The position numbers were made by a program, and so were the translations under genes. Below are positions 32,736 through 44,362 of a DNA stretch of 64,000 nt, one piece after another. Positions within the stretch are counted from its first letter, which is position 1. Every line of letters starts with the position of its first letter. The notes beneath the pieces are model-generated. The model searched no databases and was not told where the DNA came from. It was given only the letters and a program-made list of their open reading frames with translations. This stretch comes from Trichopria drosophilae (Eukaryota; Arthropoda; Insecta; Hymenoptera; Diapriidae): the NCBI GenBank assembly GCA_030407085.1, contig CM059586.1, positions 27,949,501 to 28,013,500 of the forward strand, written 5' to 3'.

Positions 32736-32962
32736 GTTCATCATCTTTATTATTATTCTTCATTATATATCCTAAATATTTAATTTCTTTCACTTCTTCT
32801 ATTTTCTTCTCCCTCCACCACCATTTTCTTTCCTTCTATTTACCTCCATCATTTCTGAAAAATAGCACTTTGGATTTTCCCAAACTCTACTCTAATTTCT
32901 TCCTTTCCAAATATCCTTTTAACATTCTCAGCATAACATTTAAATCTTCTTCTATCTTCGTA
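32312..32962 (-). pseudogene. Non-LTR reverse-transcriptase polyprotein, part upstream of the insertion
   Basis: Readable minus-strand blocks in order are EEDLNVMLRMLKGYLERKK (near 32950), EEVKEIKYLGYIMK (near 32790), a second copy EEVKEIKYLEYIMK (near 32610), then YGVEIGEKVERIQKKYLRW (near 32410) and GYIVREELKA (near 32325). They follow the order seen in the thumb region of insect R1/I-like reverse transcriptases. The duplicated EEVKEIKYL block shows an internal tandem duplication of about 170 bp. The frame is broken in several places. Confidence 0.75.
32688..32729. repeat. (CT)n microsatellite
   Basis: About 40 bases of CT repeat at the junction of the internal duplication of the retrotransposon. 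Confidence 0.95.
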
Positions 32963-32977
32963 ACATAGATTTTTATT
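32963..32977. repeat. 15-bp target duplication, 5' copy
   Basis: ACATAGATTTTTATT, identical to 30470-30484. Confidence 0.85.
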
Positions 32978-34964
32978 CGACCTTTGGATGAAACGCACCA
33001 TCACTGACGAATGGAATTTTTGTATTATCGTATCCTTCCTACATAATCTGTTAAGTGTAATATGTTTCAAACAATCAACTTTCATAATCAGTTTTATGCG
33101 TGGTAGAATGTGGTTGAGGGAATTTCTACTAGAGTAAGGCGTGTTTAGTCCAAATACATAAATTGATAGTGACAAAAGCACACACATTACTTGGTCAAAA
33201 ATACAAGACGCGATATCCGTACTGACAAGTGTCCATATATATTTAAGTTTTACCTAGAAGTCAGAGTATTGGTAAAGTTAGTGATTACGTGGGTAGCATT
33301 CAAGCATATTCTGTCGATCAGAAGCGATTGCACGGTCTTTTGGTTACGAGACACGCGGAACATGCGGAACTCGGACCACTTCGTACCGAAGGTGTCACTC
33401 CCGTGATTGTTGATAAAACGACCTAAACTGTAGCAAACGCAATCTTAGAGGCCATAAAGCACACTCCGAACACTCGAAAAACGAGTCTGGTAATTGGCTT
33501 TAGAACGACTCGTCAAGTCTCCGATGAAAGGAAACTCGAACGCAGGCTTAGGTTGTGCTATTCATCAGTTTTTAAAGAACTTGTCAGGATTACAGTTAAT
33601 CGATACTAATTAAACCGAGAGAGTAAATTGTGTATGCGAATAGTTTTGCATTAATATTGCGCATTCGGAATATTATTTATGTCAATTAGTGATACCTTGT
33701 GTTTCAGGGCTTTCAGCGACTTTAATATCATTTCCGTGTGTTTTGCAGTCTCGCAAATGACTAATAATTTCTTAAACAAAAAGAAATGCAGATAACATTT
33801 AAGAATAATTTCAAATGTTCAAGTTTTAATTTAACAATGTCATCATTTCATATTTCTCTTATATTATTAAACGTATCCTTATAATTTATTCTTTGATAGA
33901 AAACTACCGTTAAGTAGATGAAGTAAATATGCAAATGAATTTCACAGATAATTAAATGAAGTTCAATGAAGTATGATATAGGATTTATTAATATATTCTA
34001 AACCAAACTGACCGAGCACAAATTACAAATTCGGTAATAATATTAGCAAAAAGGATGTCTATATGATACTAATAATTATAAGTAAAAGGAACGATATAAG
34101 AATGCAATAAGAATAATACATGAAAACCGTATTATTCATGATAATCTGAGCAGAAAATTATGTGAAACGGTCAAAAACATACAGAGAAAGAAATGATCCA
34201 TTAAATCCCCATGAAAAAAGAACGAAATTCAATATGTATTTATTGCTAATATATAAGTAAGGTTATGTTGAAAACAACAATATTGCTAATTCTTCTTAGG
34301 AGATTTAAACAAAATTTGTTGGTGAGGCGGTCCTAATGGATAATAAAAAATACCAAAATTGCATTCTACAGAATATTAAGTTTCTTTTTAAAATTTACAA
34401 ATTTTGAAATACAAAATTTTTGTAATATATTTCTGAGATGTCAACGGTGGTTTTCTAAGAAAACTGCTACTTTTTGTCATAGCCTTTATTCTTCTCTTTA
34501 TTTACAAATATTGCAGCAGGATTCAACATTTGTTTCTACAAAATATTTTTTCCTCTTAAGTACAATTTCAACATTTTTTACCACTTAAATTCTTGATAAC
34601 ATGTACATATTTTCTTACCAAAACCATTTATGAAGAGTCTTTTTGCTTTGTGAATATACTCATTGAATCTTTTCAGCAAGAGGTTTTTTTCAAAATTCTC
34701 CTCATGTAATCACATACATTGTAATTTGTATTACCAGCTATAATACACAAATTTTATTCGGCATTTTGCTTCTTAAAAATGTGTCCTCTCATTAGTGATC
34801 AACTATTTCAATAGCTCTCGAGTACGCTTTTATTTTATGTTTTCAGCAATTTTTGAACTGACCGGCAATCGACATGCAGAAATTTTAAGTCAAGTTAATT
34901 TTAATTTTTTTTTTGAAAATTGAAGTAATTTTTGTGTGAAATATTATTGCTCTTGAGGTCCTCT
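32978..34964. other. No gene recognised
   Basis: Moderately mixed composition up to about 33560, then AT-rich. The plus frame at 33191-33406 has no recognisable feature. I see no repeats with clear ends. Confidence 0.4.
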
Positions 34965-35290
34965 TTCCGCAGGTGCACCTAAAAAACCCGACAAATCACA
35001 AAACAGACATATAAAACACCCGACATTTAAAAAAACAAACATTTCAAAATACTGAAATACTCCTGGGGTCAAAAAGATTTCACATTGACAATTAACCCTT
35101 TGGTAAAAAATTTTTTACGTTGAAATGACCTTCCAGTGAGACCACAAAGGCGGTGACCCGAGATAATTGTTTTATATAGGGAACGCATCAATCGGAGGTG
35201 TCTGTATTTAGAAATGTCGGGTTTTTAATGTCTGGTTTTTTAAATGTCTGGGTTTTGAATGTCGGAGTTTTGAGGTGCATCCCTCTTTTC
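34965..35290. mobile_element. Foldback with AACCCGAC / GTCGGGTT motifs
   Basis: CAGGTGCACCTAAAAAACCC at 34970 pairs with GGAGTTTTGAGGTGCATCCC at 35264. Inside, AACCCGAC and ACACCCGACATTTAAAAAA on the left and GTCGGGTTTTTAATGTCTGG and AAATGTCTGGGTTTTGAATG on the right are inverse-repeated minisatellite units. No coding capacity. Confidence 0.6.
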
Positions 35291-35724
35291 AATAGTATGA
35301 TTTCAAAATAATGTGCAAATATATTGTCCAATATTTTCACTGAAAAAAAATGTATAACTCCGGTTTTTCAAAATTGATTCTTCATGAATTCGAAAGATGA
35401 GACTTTTTTACTCAAGAATATGCATCCCAATATTTTTTCCGCACAAGGTAATAATTGAAAGGCACGGGCTTGAAGTTGACGTTAAAATTTAGGCCATTTG
35501 AGCGTTAAAGGGTTAAGACGCCCATATGACACCCGATTTTTCAGTGTATCGATGTTGCTATATCTATAAATTGCAGTTGAGAACCTAGATACTGAACTAC
35601 GTAGATATTTCTGAAAATTAATCAGATTTACCATCTTTTTCCGTATGATTATTGTTCTTTCGCTACTTAACGGTCCTTTTTATTTGAATTTTTTTACTGG
35701 TACCGATTATGCTGCTGTTTTCAG
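35291..35724. other. AT-rich stretch, nothing recognised
   Basis: Nothing on either strand apart from a pyrimidine-rich tract leading into the next feature. Confidence 0.4.
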
Positions 35725-36170
35725 GTCGAGACGCATATATGCGAGTATACGCATACAAGAGGGGGCGACGTCGCGTCGTCGATTGCACAACCGGCCCAAC
35801 ATGGCCCAGAGAAATTGAGAGTTTAATATTTATGAACAGCCGAGAGCGCAGCGAGGTTGGCCCGATATGTATATTCGTGTATATATGTGTATATGCATAG
35901 TATTGCCCATACTCTCGATTTCTGCCGATGCGAATTCCGCGAGCCGATTCGGGACGCCTTAATTTGCATCTCTGATGAGTATATCAGCGCAGCGGAGATA
36001 AATTCCTTCGGAGTTAATTTACGAACAATGCGCCAGGTGAATGCAGAGAAGGCATTGCTTGCGCAAGCGGAATTTTTTTCTGCCGTCGAAAAATTGAATT
36101 GGCTCATTATACATAAAAAAGAATCGGTTATGGTTAACGAAAACTATTTTTTGTCACACTTGCAAGGTGA
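35725..36170 (+). promoter_or_regulatory. CpG-raised patch; candidate exon or enhancer
   Basis: A pyrimidine tract ending TGCTGTTTTCAG (to 35724) looks like a splice acceptor, and TTGCAAGGTGAGTCC (near 36162) is a near-consensus donor. Between them the composition is richer in CpG, and an open frame runs on the plus strand from 35857 through the donor. TTAATTTGCATC (35960) is an octamer-type POU site. It could be an untranslated or coding exon of a larger gene, or an enhancer. No domain is recognised. Confidence 0.2.
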
Positions 36171-37362
36171 GTCCCCCATCCGGCATCTCTCAAGGGTCCT
36201 CCATCCACGGTAAAAAAATATTATATGATTTGACTGTGGTAAAGTTTGCAACTCTTTTTTAAGAAAAAGGAAATTGATAAATGGAAATTTATGATTTTTT
36301 CATTACAATTTATTGGCATGCAGGTACTCGGATATGTTTTGCCTTTTGAGAAGTTTGATTTGATGAGTACGATCCATCTTTCATTCGCGTTTTATGTGAA
36401 ATTAATGTTTTTCGTTGAATCATGTAAATTATTATGCCATATTCCATGACAGGTTGATCGAAATTTCAGAGAAAAGGTTTAAAGATTTTGTCTTTCTACG
36501 CGACACACGACTTATTATTGTGTTAATTTATCAATGTACGATTGCTATCCTGAACGATTCGACTCACGTTTAATTTTTTTTTATCATGAAAGTTTGGTTT
36601 GGAATTACTGAATAAAATTAAAAAGTAATTGCGACTATATTTTAGTACGGTATATAAGTTTTTTCAGGCATATGTATATGTGAGGGTAACTTTATTTGAG
36701 TACAATTTTTTTTTTCTTAAATCTATTTTTCTACATATATGTGTAAATTGTGGTTTAACATCGGAAACATTCAAATTTTCTACTTTTAAAAAAGTATTAC
36801 AGAGATATTATACAAAAAAAGGTGCCTAATACTTAGAAAATTTAAACTCAAATGAGTTTTTAAACTGAAACAAAATTTGTTTAAATCAAACGAATAATTG
36901 ATTTGTTAAACAAATATTTCTGTAACTTAAAGAAATTATTTGGTTAATCCCCTTTTATTGGAAGTGTGCGCTATAGTAGTGGCGCATATGAATATTGATC
37001 ACTAATTTTATAGATAAATGTCAATAAATATAAAAAATATGCAGAATGATTCAAAGAAACAATTTTTTGATTCCAAACAAACTATTTTTCAAATTTGGAA
37101 AATTAAAAAAAAATAAAAAACATTTTATTAAAATCTTTTTAAGATCTTTAATGCAAATTTGTAGGTTCTTGCCCCCTTTAAGTGTTAATTAAGACTTTCC
37201 TTTAACATGATTTTACGATAATAAAATTTTAATGAACTTTTCAAAATCTTCAGTTGACATGGGTACTTTCTGAGCAAGCAAACGGGGTACAAATCTCGCT
37301 TTAGGAAATAGGTTTTTGAAATTTATTTGACAGCGTGAAACAATGCGAATGATGAACATTAA
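36171..37362. other. AT-rich stretch, nothing recognised
   Basis: At 36840-36960 a motif-scrambled block (AAACTCAAATGAGTTTTTAA, CAAATTTGTTTAAATCAAAC-like) resembles interiors of the CACTGA-end MITE group. No gene seen. Confidence 0.4.
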
Positions 37363-37668
37363 TTCGATGCCTGGTACGAAGAATTGGACATTTCAAACGT
37401 GATGCGAAAAACCGGAGGACTTAAAAGTTGTATGAATAACCGTACAACAAAAACGGACGCTTCAAAAGCTTACGACGAAAAAAGCGTTCATTTCGAGGTG
37501 TGCGACGAAGAACCGGGCATTTCAAAAGTTGCTAAGATATACAAACCTTGAAATGTCCGGTTCTTCGCGGCAAGATTGTCAAAAGTCCGGTTATTCGTCG
37601 CAAAACTGTCGAAATGCACGCTTCTTCGTCTCCCGTTTGAGATATCCGGTTCTTCGTGCTAACCATCG
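37363..37668. mobile_element. Foldback made of a ~40-bp minisatellite
   Basis: The unit ACGAAGAACCGGGCATTTCA is repeated about four times in diverged form in the left half (37375-37525). It is repeated inverted in the right half (GAAATGTCCGGTTCTTCG at 37551, CGGTTATTCGTCGCAAAAC at 37589, CATGCACGCTTCTTCGTC-like near 37615, CCGGTTCTTCGTGC at 37646). The outer ends TTCGATGCC and AACCATCG-side pair weakly. No coding capacity. Confidence 0.6.
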
Positions 37669-40080
37669 TATTAAGAAAAATAATTCATAAAATATTTAAA
37701 TTAAAAAGAAATGAAATTTTTTTTTAACTTAACGAACATAAAAGATTAACTTAAAATCGATATCCTCAATAAGTTGTGAAAATAAAATAGCTTTTAAAAA
37801 AGGCCAGAAGAAAATTCCTAAAGGGTTTTTAATGATCTTAAAAATGATTTTGATGAAGTGGGAGTAAAAAATCTTATGTTCTCAAATACATCTTAAAAAT
37901 TGACTGTTTATATCTAATTTAAAGAAACATCTTTTATCTTCTATGTGTCTTCAGTCATGTAAGATCTTCAGTTTGTTAAAAAGTTCACCACAATACAAAT
38001 TCATAGCACTAATCAGTCACTCTATGAACGCGTCCCAAAATAAATTTAATAAATCTATGAATCAATCTAATCATATGACTTTTAATGACTCTTATCAGTG
38101 ACCCCTTAATTGCTTTTTTATTGATTTTTCATTTAATTTATAACACCATTTTCAATTTTTCTGAATGAAAGCGGCTTTCAGATGTATTTACATATTTTTT
38201 TCGGATAATGTCCACGAAAAAGAAGAATTGTCTATTTTAAGAACACCTTGAACAATAAAGGAAACAATCGTGTGATTAACATTACATACATTTTATTACT
38301 TCATCGCTTTCTACATTACACTTATCTGAAGTTATCTGGTCGCCATGAACATTAATTTGTATATTATAGTAGTCAACATAAGTTTTTGAACGTCTGACGA
38401 CTATTGGAATCACCTTCGAGATACAAGAACACAAATTTGAAGTGTTCGTTCTTAACATGGAAATTATAACTTGCATTAAAAAACAGAAACTTTCGATTAT
38501 TCCCAAAATTCATAGATTACAGAAAAAATCTTGTATCAATATCATTGATGAAGCTTTCAACGAAAAAAAAGACTAAAAAATTTTTGAAAACCATAACCCA
38601 CCCTTAAAGTGAGGTTACATTATTAGGCAACATTTTTATTTAGTACTGTAAATATTTCAATTTCCTTACCAAACAACTGAGTATCCGCAAATGATGTTTA
38701 AAAGACACACATTGTGAAGAGAATGAAACACTAAGCGACTGCTCTGCATGCACTTCATTCTTCATTGTTTTTGTATGCTGAAATTCCAAGAATTTTACAC
38801 TATAACCCAAAAAATAATTTTTTTAATTTTCAAAGAATGACTTTTTTAATTTAAACAAATTTCTTCTGATTTAAAGTGAAATTGTTTTGAAACAGTCATA
38901 TAATTTGTTACATCAAAATTCGGCATTTTTTTAAATTACGGAAAATTTGTTGTAACAAATGTTTACTTTGTGCTATAAGAAAGTAGGTAAACAAATATTT
39001 TCTAAATTTAAATAAACATTTTCTCTCGGTAAAGTGTTTTTTATGACCGTTTTTCAATAGAAAAAAAATTCTAACCAATTGCGAAATACTAATCAAATTA
39101 AATTGTATAATAAATTAATGCTTTTTTGCATATCATTATTATTTTTACAGCAAATGTCGGCATACCATATAATAATAATAAAAGAAATACGTTTGCCGAG
39201 TTCGAAAATTGAATACCGTTTGTCATTCTGTGTCGACTTCCCAGCAAGAGAGGTGAAACTTCACTTCAAAAATTTAAATTCAAATGAATTAAATTGAGTA
39301 AAGTATATTTAAATAAAGCAGATTATAAGACGCTATAAAACAGACGGTAACTTAATTCGTATTGTAGATGCTGCACGCATAAACTGTTTTTTTTTGTAAA
39401 AGGAACAAGTGCTTATTGTAAAAATACGTTTCGTCCCAGGAACCCAGGTTCCTCCTATCACCACGAGAGGGAAACGTAAATCCATTATTAAAGCATAAAT
39501 TTAAAATAATATAAAATATAATTCATGAATTTAACACTCGGTGAAGTTTTTAAATTAGATAAATTGGCTAGAGGACAAGGACCTTGACTCGGATAATCGA
39601 TCTAGGTAATTTTTCTAGTATTAAAATAATATATACCGAACTGGAAAAATCAAGGATTCCGACTTGGTAATAGCACAAATACTGGAATATTATTATTCTA
39701 TTTTTATTTTCTGTGGCTTTACATCTAAAGCACACATTATAATATCACGTTTTTCTTTTTGTTTAGTCATATGACTGGTTATACCTTATACCGAGAAATA
39801 AACCCAATTAAAACATATTTGAATATTGCAAGAATTTCCGAAACGTTTGGCCTGTATGTTTCCTTAAGAAATCAGCACGAAAACTTTTAGGTTATGTAAA
39901 TATTCTTGAATTGCAATAACAAAACACAAATGTTACAAACAGAAATGTAACATTAGAGGTTAAGGTAACTGTCACCAATTGCTTCTTTGTTGCATTGGAC
40001 AGGTAATCTAAGAATAAATTATCTCCGGACCATTCCGAAAAAATTCCTAAACGTTTATTTCTCGTGAAACACGTCCGGAT
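37669..40080. other. AT-rich stretch, nothing recognised
   Basis: Short open frames occur but none has a domain, signal or helpful composition. The 38.8-39.1-kb part has AAACAAAT/ATTTGTTT scrambled repeats like the small MITE group. Confidence 0.4.
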
Positions 40081-40510
40081 CCTGTGCCCCATAAAAAGTG
40101 TAGGGGCGCTGCGATCGCTATTCCGGTTAACATAACCTCAAAAAATCTCGTCATTCCTTCGGTCTCCCTATATACGTTCATTTTCTGGCTTGTATCATGG
40201 AGGAAAAACACTTTGAGCAAACCGTCCAGCACCGAGGGACACACTCGCATTACGTATTAAACCCCTTGCCTGAATCCACGTCCCGTGGGGATTCCGGGGA
40301 ACGATTATGTAAATGTCGCGCGACGATCGTCTGATGCTATTACCTTTTTTGCTCACACACTGCCCGTGGACGAAATTCTTCTCCGGAGAAGAGATGAAAG
40401 TACAAAACGATTTGCGCTCGAGGACACGATGGAAGAACTTTTGCGTGGTTGCTGCACTTTCGAAAAGCATGTGCATCGGAAAAATATTGCTACACCTTCC
40501 ACTATCATAA
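40081..40510. promoter_or_regulatory. CpG-raised patch with small open frames
   Basis: GC and CpG are well above the flanks. An ATG at 40198 in a good context (ATCATGGAGG) opens 45 codons to 40335. A second frame (40285-40521, +) begins just inside it and carries a charged stretch DEILLRRRDESTKRFALED. Together they could be a frameshifted relic of a protein that I do not recognise, or chance frames in a regulatory island. Upstream TTCCGGTTAACATAACCTCA is promoter-like. Confidence 0.2.
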
Positions 40511-40728
40511 TTGTATTATAACGTAATTATTATATTTATTGCAATTATATTGTATAAAATGTCGGTGGATGTTTGAAATCAGTTGTGCCACTGGCGCATT
40601 CATCCGTTTCTATGGCTGAAGGGATCCACGTATAACATTTACATAACAGTTTTATCGTTTCACTAATGTCAGTGCACCGTATTAAAAAGCTTGACAAGTA
40701 ATTTTACTAAATAAGAGTTTTTTAAGGC

Positions 40729-41107
40729 TTTAAGGGGTTCTAAAGTGCTCGACCGATACGGCAGGAATTTTCACTAAAAACCGTAAATAAAAAGAGACTG
40801 AAACGTTTTTTCCAAATTCGAGCTCTGTAAGGGCAATTTTAATTACCATAGATGGTAATATCGAAATTGTCAAGGACATTAATTGAGAACTGACCGAGAA
40901 TTTTCGGAAATAAAAAAAATCACTTATTTCCGAAAATTCTTGGTCAGTTGTCAATCAATATCTTTGGTATTTGCTAGGAAACTGTTTCTAGTGATTAGAT
41001 TTGTCTTTTCGGAGCCCGAATTTTAAATATTTTATTCAGTCATCTTGAATTTACGTTTTTAGTGAAATTTCCTACCTTACCGATGGACCACTTTTGGACC
41101 CCTTTAA
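40729..41107. mobile_element. 379-bp foldback with internal 25-bp hairpin
   Basis: TTAAGGGGTTCTAAAGTGCT at the left pairs with CCACTTTTGGACCCCTTTAA at the right, and GGAATTTTCACTAAAAAC pairs with GTTTTTAGTGAAATTTCC. In the middle, 40888-40912 and 40925-40949 form a 25-bp stem with one mismatch. Part of a second copy follows at 41167-41380 in the same orientation, starting TTAAAGGGGTTCTGCAGGCC. Confidence 0.7.
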
Positions 41108-41398
41108 AACTGAAACATTTTTATATTAAGCTGTAGGGGGATAATATTGAGAAAGCTAAGTTAAGCATTAAAGGGGTTCTGCAGGCCTCAGTTGATAAGG
41201 CAGTAATCTATATGTAAAAATATAAATTAAACAAGATTGAAACTGTTTTTTTTTAAATTGGGGTTCTGTGACTGCAATTCCAACAACACTAAGGGATTGC
41301 CTAAGAACTTTCTCCAAAATTGGTTGAAAATTTTCGGAAACAGATTATTTTTTTTTATTTCTCAAAATTCTTGCGGTAATTTTTCGTATATATATATA

Positions 41399-41750
41399 TA
41401 ACTCTGGACATTCATTTCGATATTCAGGACACAAGAGGAGTTAACTTAAATCGAAGAAATCGCAGTCTAAGTCTTTAAACACAAATTAAAAAATGATGAT
41501 GATGAGTGTGATGAAAATGATGAAAACATTCACAAAAATTCGGAGATACTTTCATTTTCAGTGACACGAAACATCAATATCTCAGAAACTACTCGATGAA
41601 TCTGAAAAAATCGAACAAATAATTTTCATCATTTTCATAACATTCATCATCATCATTTTTTAATTTGTGTTTAAAGACTTAGACTGCGATTTCTTCAATT
41701 TAAGTTAACTCCTTTTGTGTCCTGAATATCGAAATGAATGTCCAGAGTTA
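41399..41750. mobile_element. 352-bp foldback with ~127-bp arms
   Basis: The ends TAACTCTGGACATTCATTTC and GAAATGAATGTCCAGAGTTA are exact inverses. The arms match on through AGTTAACTTAAATCGAAGAA and AAAAAATGATGATGATG, differing at few sites, to about 41525 and from about 41625. The spacer is ~100 bp. No coding capacity. Confidence 0.8.
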
Positions 41751-42929
41751 AATCTATATTTAGAATGATTCACAAGGTTGATAAATAGATTATTTCGGTT
41801 ATATAAAAATATATTCAATTATTAATAAAAAGGAAGACTTTTAAAGTATTTGAATTATTTAATTTGAAATAATCTTACTATTTTTCAGAATATAATTAAA
41901 TATCTAATACCTATGTCTTAGGAAAGAATGCCCTTTCATTCAATCATCACCTTAGAAATTAAAAATGCTCAACTTTCTCACGTTGAATGAAATGCATTAT
42001 GGTACTTCGCCAGTTTTCAAACTTTCTTATTGTGTACATCGAATCAATGACTAGGGACAATATAGCTAATCATCGGTGAAATTCATATCCATGGACGCAT
42101 GCGTGTATATGAATATATTGTTTGTTAAAAAGAAAAATACGAATCTACAGGTTAATCGATTGTAATGATATTCTTCGATGGATTTATCGCTTGATCGACA
42201 AAAACATCGCTACGAAGATCGATCGTGCGCATACTATTCAAGTCAGTTCACTTACGTATCGATGTACATACATAATTTACCATACACGAATCAAGTATCT
42301 TCGTTTTTGCATAATTTTTAGACCTGTTGGCTGTTGAAACTGAAATGTGTCTTTAGCCATCAATCACCAATGAGCTGGTGTATTCGGATTTATTGCTCGT
42401 CTTCGAAGATTTTGGTCGGTATGTACACGAAACATCATTGCGTAATTTTACTGTTTATGTCTTTAAATGCAAGTGCATACAACCAGATGTCATTCTTGAA
42501 CTCGAAAAGGAGAACTGATGCCAACAACTTTTCAAACTGATGCAATTGGTGAATAAGAAATTGCAGTATATTATAATTAATGTAAAAAAATATTTAGTAA
42601 CAATTAGTTTTATATTTTACTTAAGTATTTACAATTCTGTTTGCGCATTTAATGTTTAATCCTTTAACATCGAGAGCACGTACTCTAATGTATAACTTCC
42701 ACCGCATTTCAGATACTGAAATCGATATACAGATTGTTTGAAATAAAGTTTATTTACTATTTTCAGGGTGTTCTTTCGAATGGTCGATTTAACATTTTGA
42801 AAAATTTGGTAATTACCTATGATTTTGATCAAAATATGTGAAAAGACCTTTTTTATGGTAAGTTTTGTTTAAATTTAATTTTTCACGTGCTACCTAAACT
42901 TGAAATAATCAAAAACGACTCATCTACAG
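41751..42929. other. No gene recognised
   Basis: Mixed composition near 42060-42540 with several short plus-strand frames (42122-42337, 42334-42540). None has a domain or signal that I can name. Confidence 0.4.
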
Positions 42930-43145
42930 AGAAAAGTGGGTTCCCATCAATTAGTAAGTTTTTTACTGACAAATAGTATAAAATACTAATTCATTAGTAA
43001 CATTCTAGTAATCTGCAAGTAGATATGGACTTTTATAGTTTAGTAGTTTCCAGAATTAGTAATAAATTAGTAGTTTTTAACTTTTTATTAGCAAAAATGA
43101 TTACTAATTCATTTGGTGACTCACTTTTCATTTTCTTATTGGTAG
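42930..43145. mobile_element. MITE with scrambled AGTAATTA motifs, next to the integrase
   Basis: ACAGAGAAAAGTGGGTTCCC on the left pairs with GACTCACTTTTCATTTTCTT on the right. The interior repeats ATTAGTAA, TTAGTAGTTT, ACTAATTCATT. It lies immediately 5' of the gypsy integrase frame, so its insertion may have separated that frame from the rest of pol. Confidence 0.55.
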
Positions 43146-43170
43146 ATTTTAACTAATTCAAATTTAGAGA

Positions 43171-44362
43171 GTGGATACCGCCAATCCTCTGATCAGAAAA
43201 GTGCATGAGAAGTGCATAAAATATTTGAATTGCAAAGATATCAAGGATATGGAAAGTCAAATCTTAAGAAAATACCATGATGAAATGGGACATTTTGGAG
43301 TCGAAAAAACGATAGAGTCTATTTCAAATAATTATTGGTTTCCACAAATGAAAGAAAAAGCTAAAATTTATATAACTAACTGTTTAAAATGTATCACTTT
43401 TTCGCCAAAGACGGGAAAAATTGAAGGTAACCATCATCCAATACCCAAAGGTGATTTACCTTTTATGACTTATCATATTGATCATTTCGGTCCAATTGAT
43501 AAACGAATTTCTTCCAAACAACATGTTCTTATTGTAATAGATGCTTTCACGAAATTTGTAAAGTTATATCCTGCCAAGACAACCGAAAGAAGAGAAGTAA
43601 TTAAATGTCTCAACGATCATTTTCAAAATTACAGTAAACCGCGAACAATCATTTCTGACATAGGTCTTTGTTTTACATCTGAAGAATTCGAGACGTTTTT
43701 AGTCGATAATAATATTATCCATGTATTAATTGCAACCGCGTCTCCTAAAGTAAACGGGCAAGTTGAAACGGTAAATAGAATATTAGGGCCTATGTTAGCG
43801 AAACTTTCTGATCCTTCAAATGGTAAAGTTTGGTACAAAATGTTAGCCGACGCTGAATTTGCTCTTAATAACACCATACATAGCAGTATTCGTACAAGTC
43901 CAAGTAAAATGTTATTCGGATTAGATCAACGTGATTCTGTAAACGATTCTATAGCGGAATATGTAAAGCAAGTTAGACCTAACAAAAATATTAGAGATAT
44001 TGAATCAATCAGAGCAAAAGCTATTACAAATAACAAAAAGAGTCAAGATTATAATAAGTCGTATTTTGATCAAAAACATAAAGAGCCCAAAAAATATAAG
44101 GTCGGAGATTACGTGATGGTAAAAAAATTTTGAAAACACTATTGGGGCGCCTAAAAAACTAATACCTCGATATAAAGGGCCATATGAGATAATTAAAGAA
44201 TTGCGAAATGATAGATATTTGCTACAAGACATTGAAAATTTTCAGCTTAGTCAAAGACCTTAGATTGGTACTTGGGAAGCCTGTAATATGAAACCGTGGT
44301 ACCAAGATTTAGTTTCAACAATCTGTAATTTATACCGTGTTCACTTCTGTATTAACGAATGA
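43171..44362 (+). pseudogene. Ty3/gypsy retrotransposon integrase, 5'-truncated and frameshifted
   Basis: The integrase inserts retroelement DNA into chromosomes. The 320-codon open part has an HHCC zinc finger (H36, H41, C71, C74 in YHDEMGHFG and CLKC). The catalytic core has D104 (YHIDHFGP), D163 (IISDIGLCFTS) and E199 (NGQVETVNR), a D-D35-E arrangement. The usual SDRG is SDIG here. One extra T near 44128-44131 ends the frame at VMVKKF. The shifted frame continues as a GPY module (IPRYKGPYEIIKEL) to a TAG at 44261, then KPWYQ to TGA at 44360. No protease, reverse transcriptase or RNase H precedes it; a stop lies two codons upstream of the start chosen. I find no LTR. It is an isolated decayed fragment. 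Confidence 0.9.

Larger units (their letters stand above)
30485..32962 (-). mobile_element. 5'-truncated non-LTR retrotransposon, split by another element
   Basis: The 3' end lies at 30485 with an (AAT)n tail (ATTATTATTATT on the element strand). The 5' break is at 32962. Both edges carry the same 15-bp sequence, as expected from target-primed reverse transcription. The interior is the C-terminal part of a reverse-transcriptase polyprotein, decayed by stops and shifts. A 1177-bp DNA element interrupts it. About 1.3 kb of the retrotransposon remains. I think it belongs near the R1/I group common in ants and wasps, but the clade is not certain. Confidence 0.85.

Noticed and set aside
30756..32968. 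Plus-strand Ser/Leu/Pro-rich frames
   Set aside because: They are the antisense of the purine-rich coding strand of a non-LTR retrotransposon on the minus strand.
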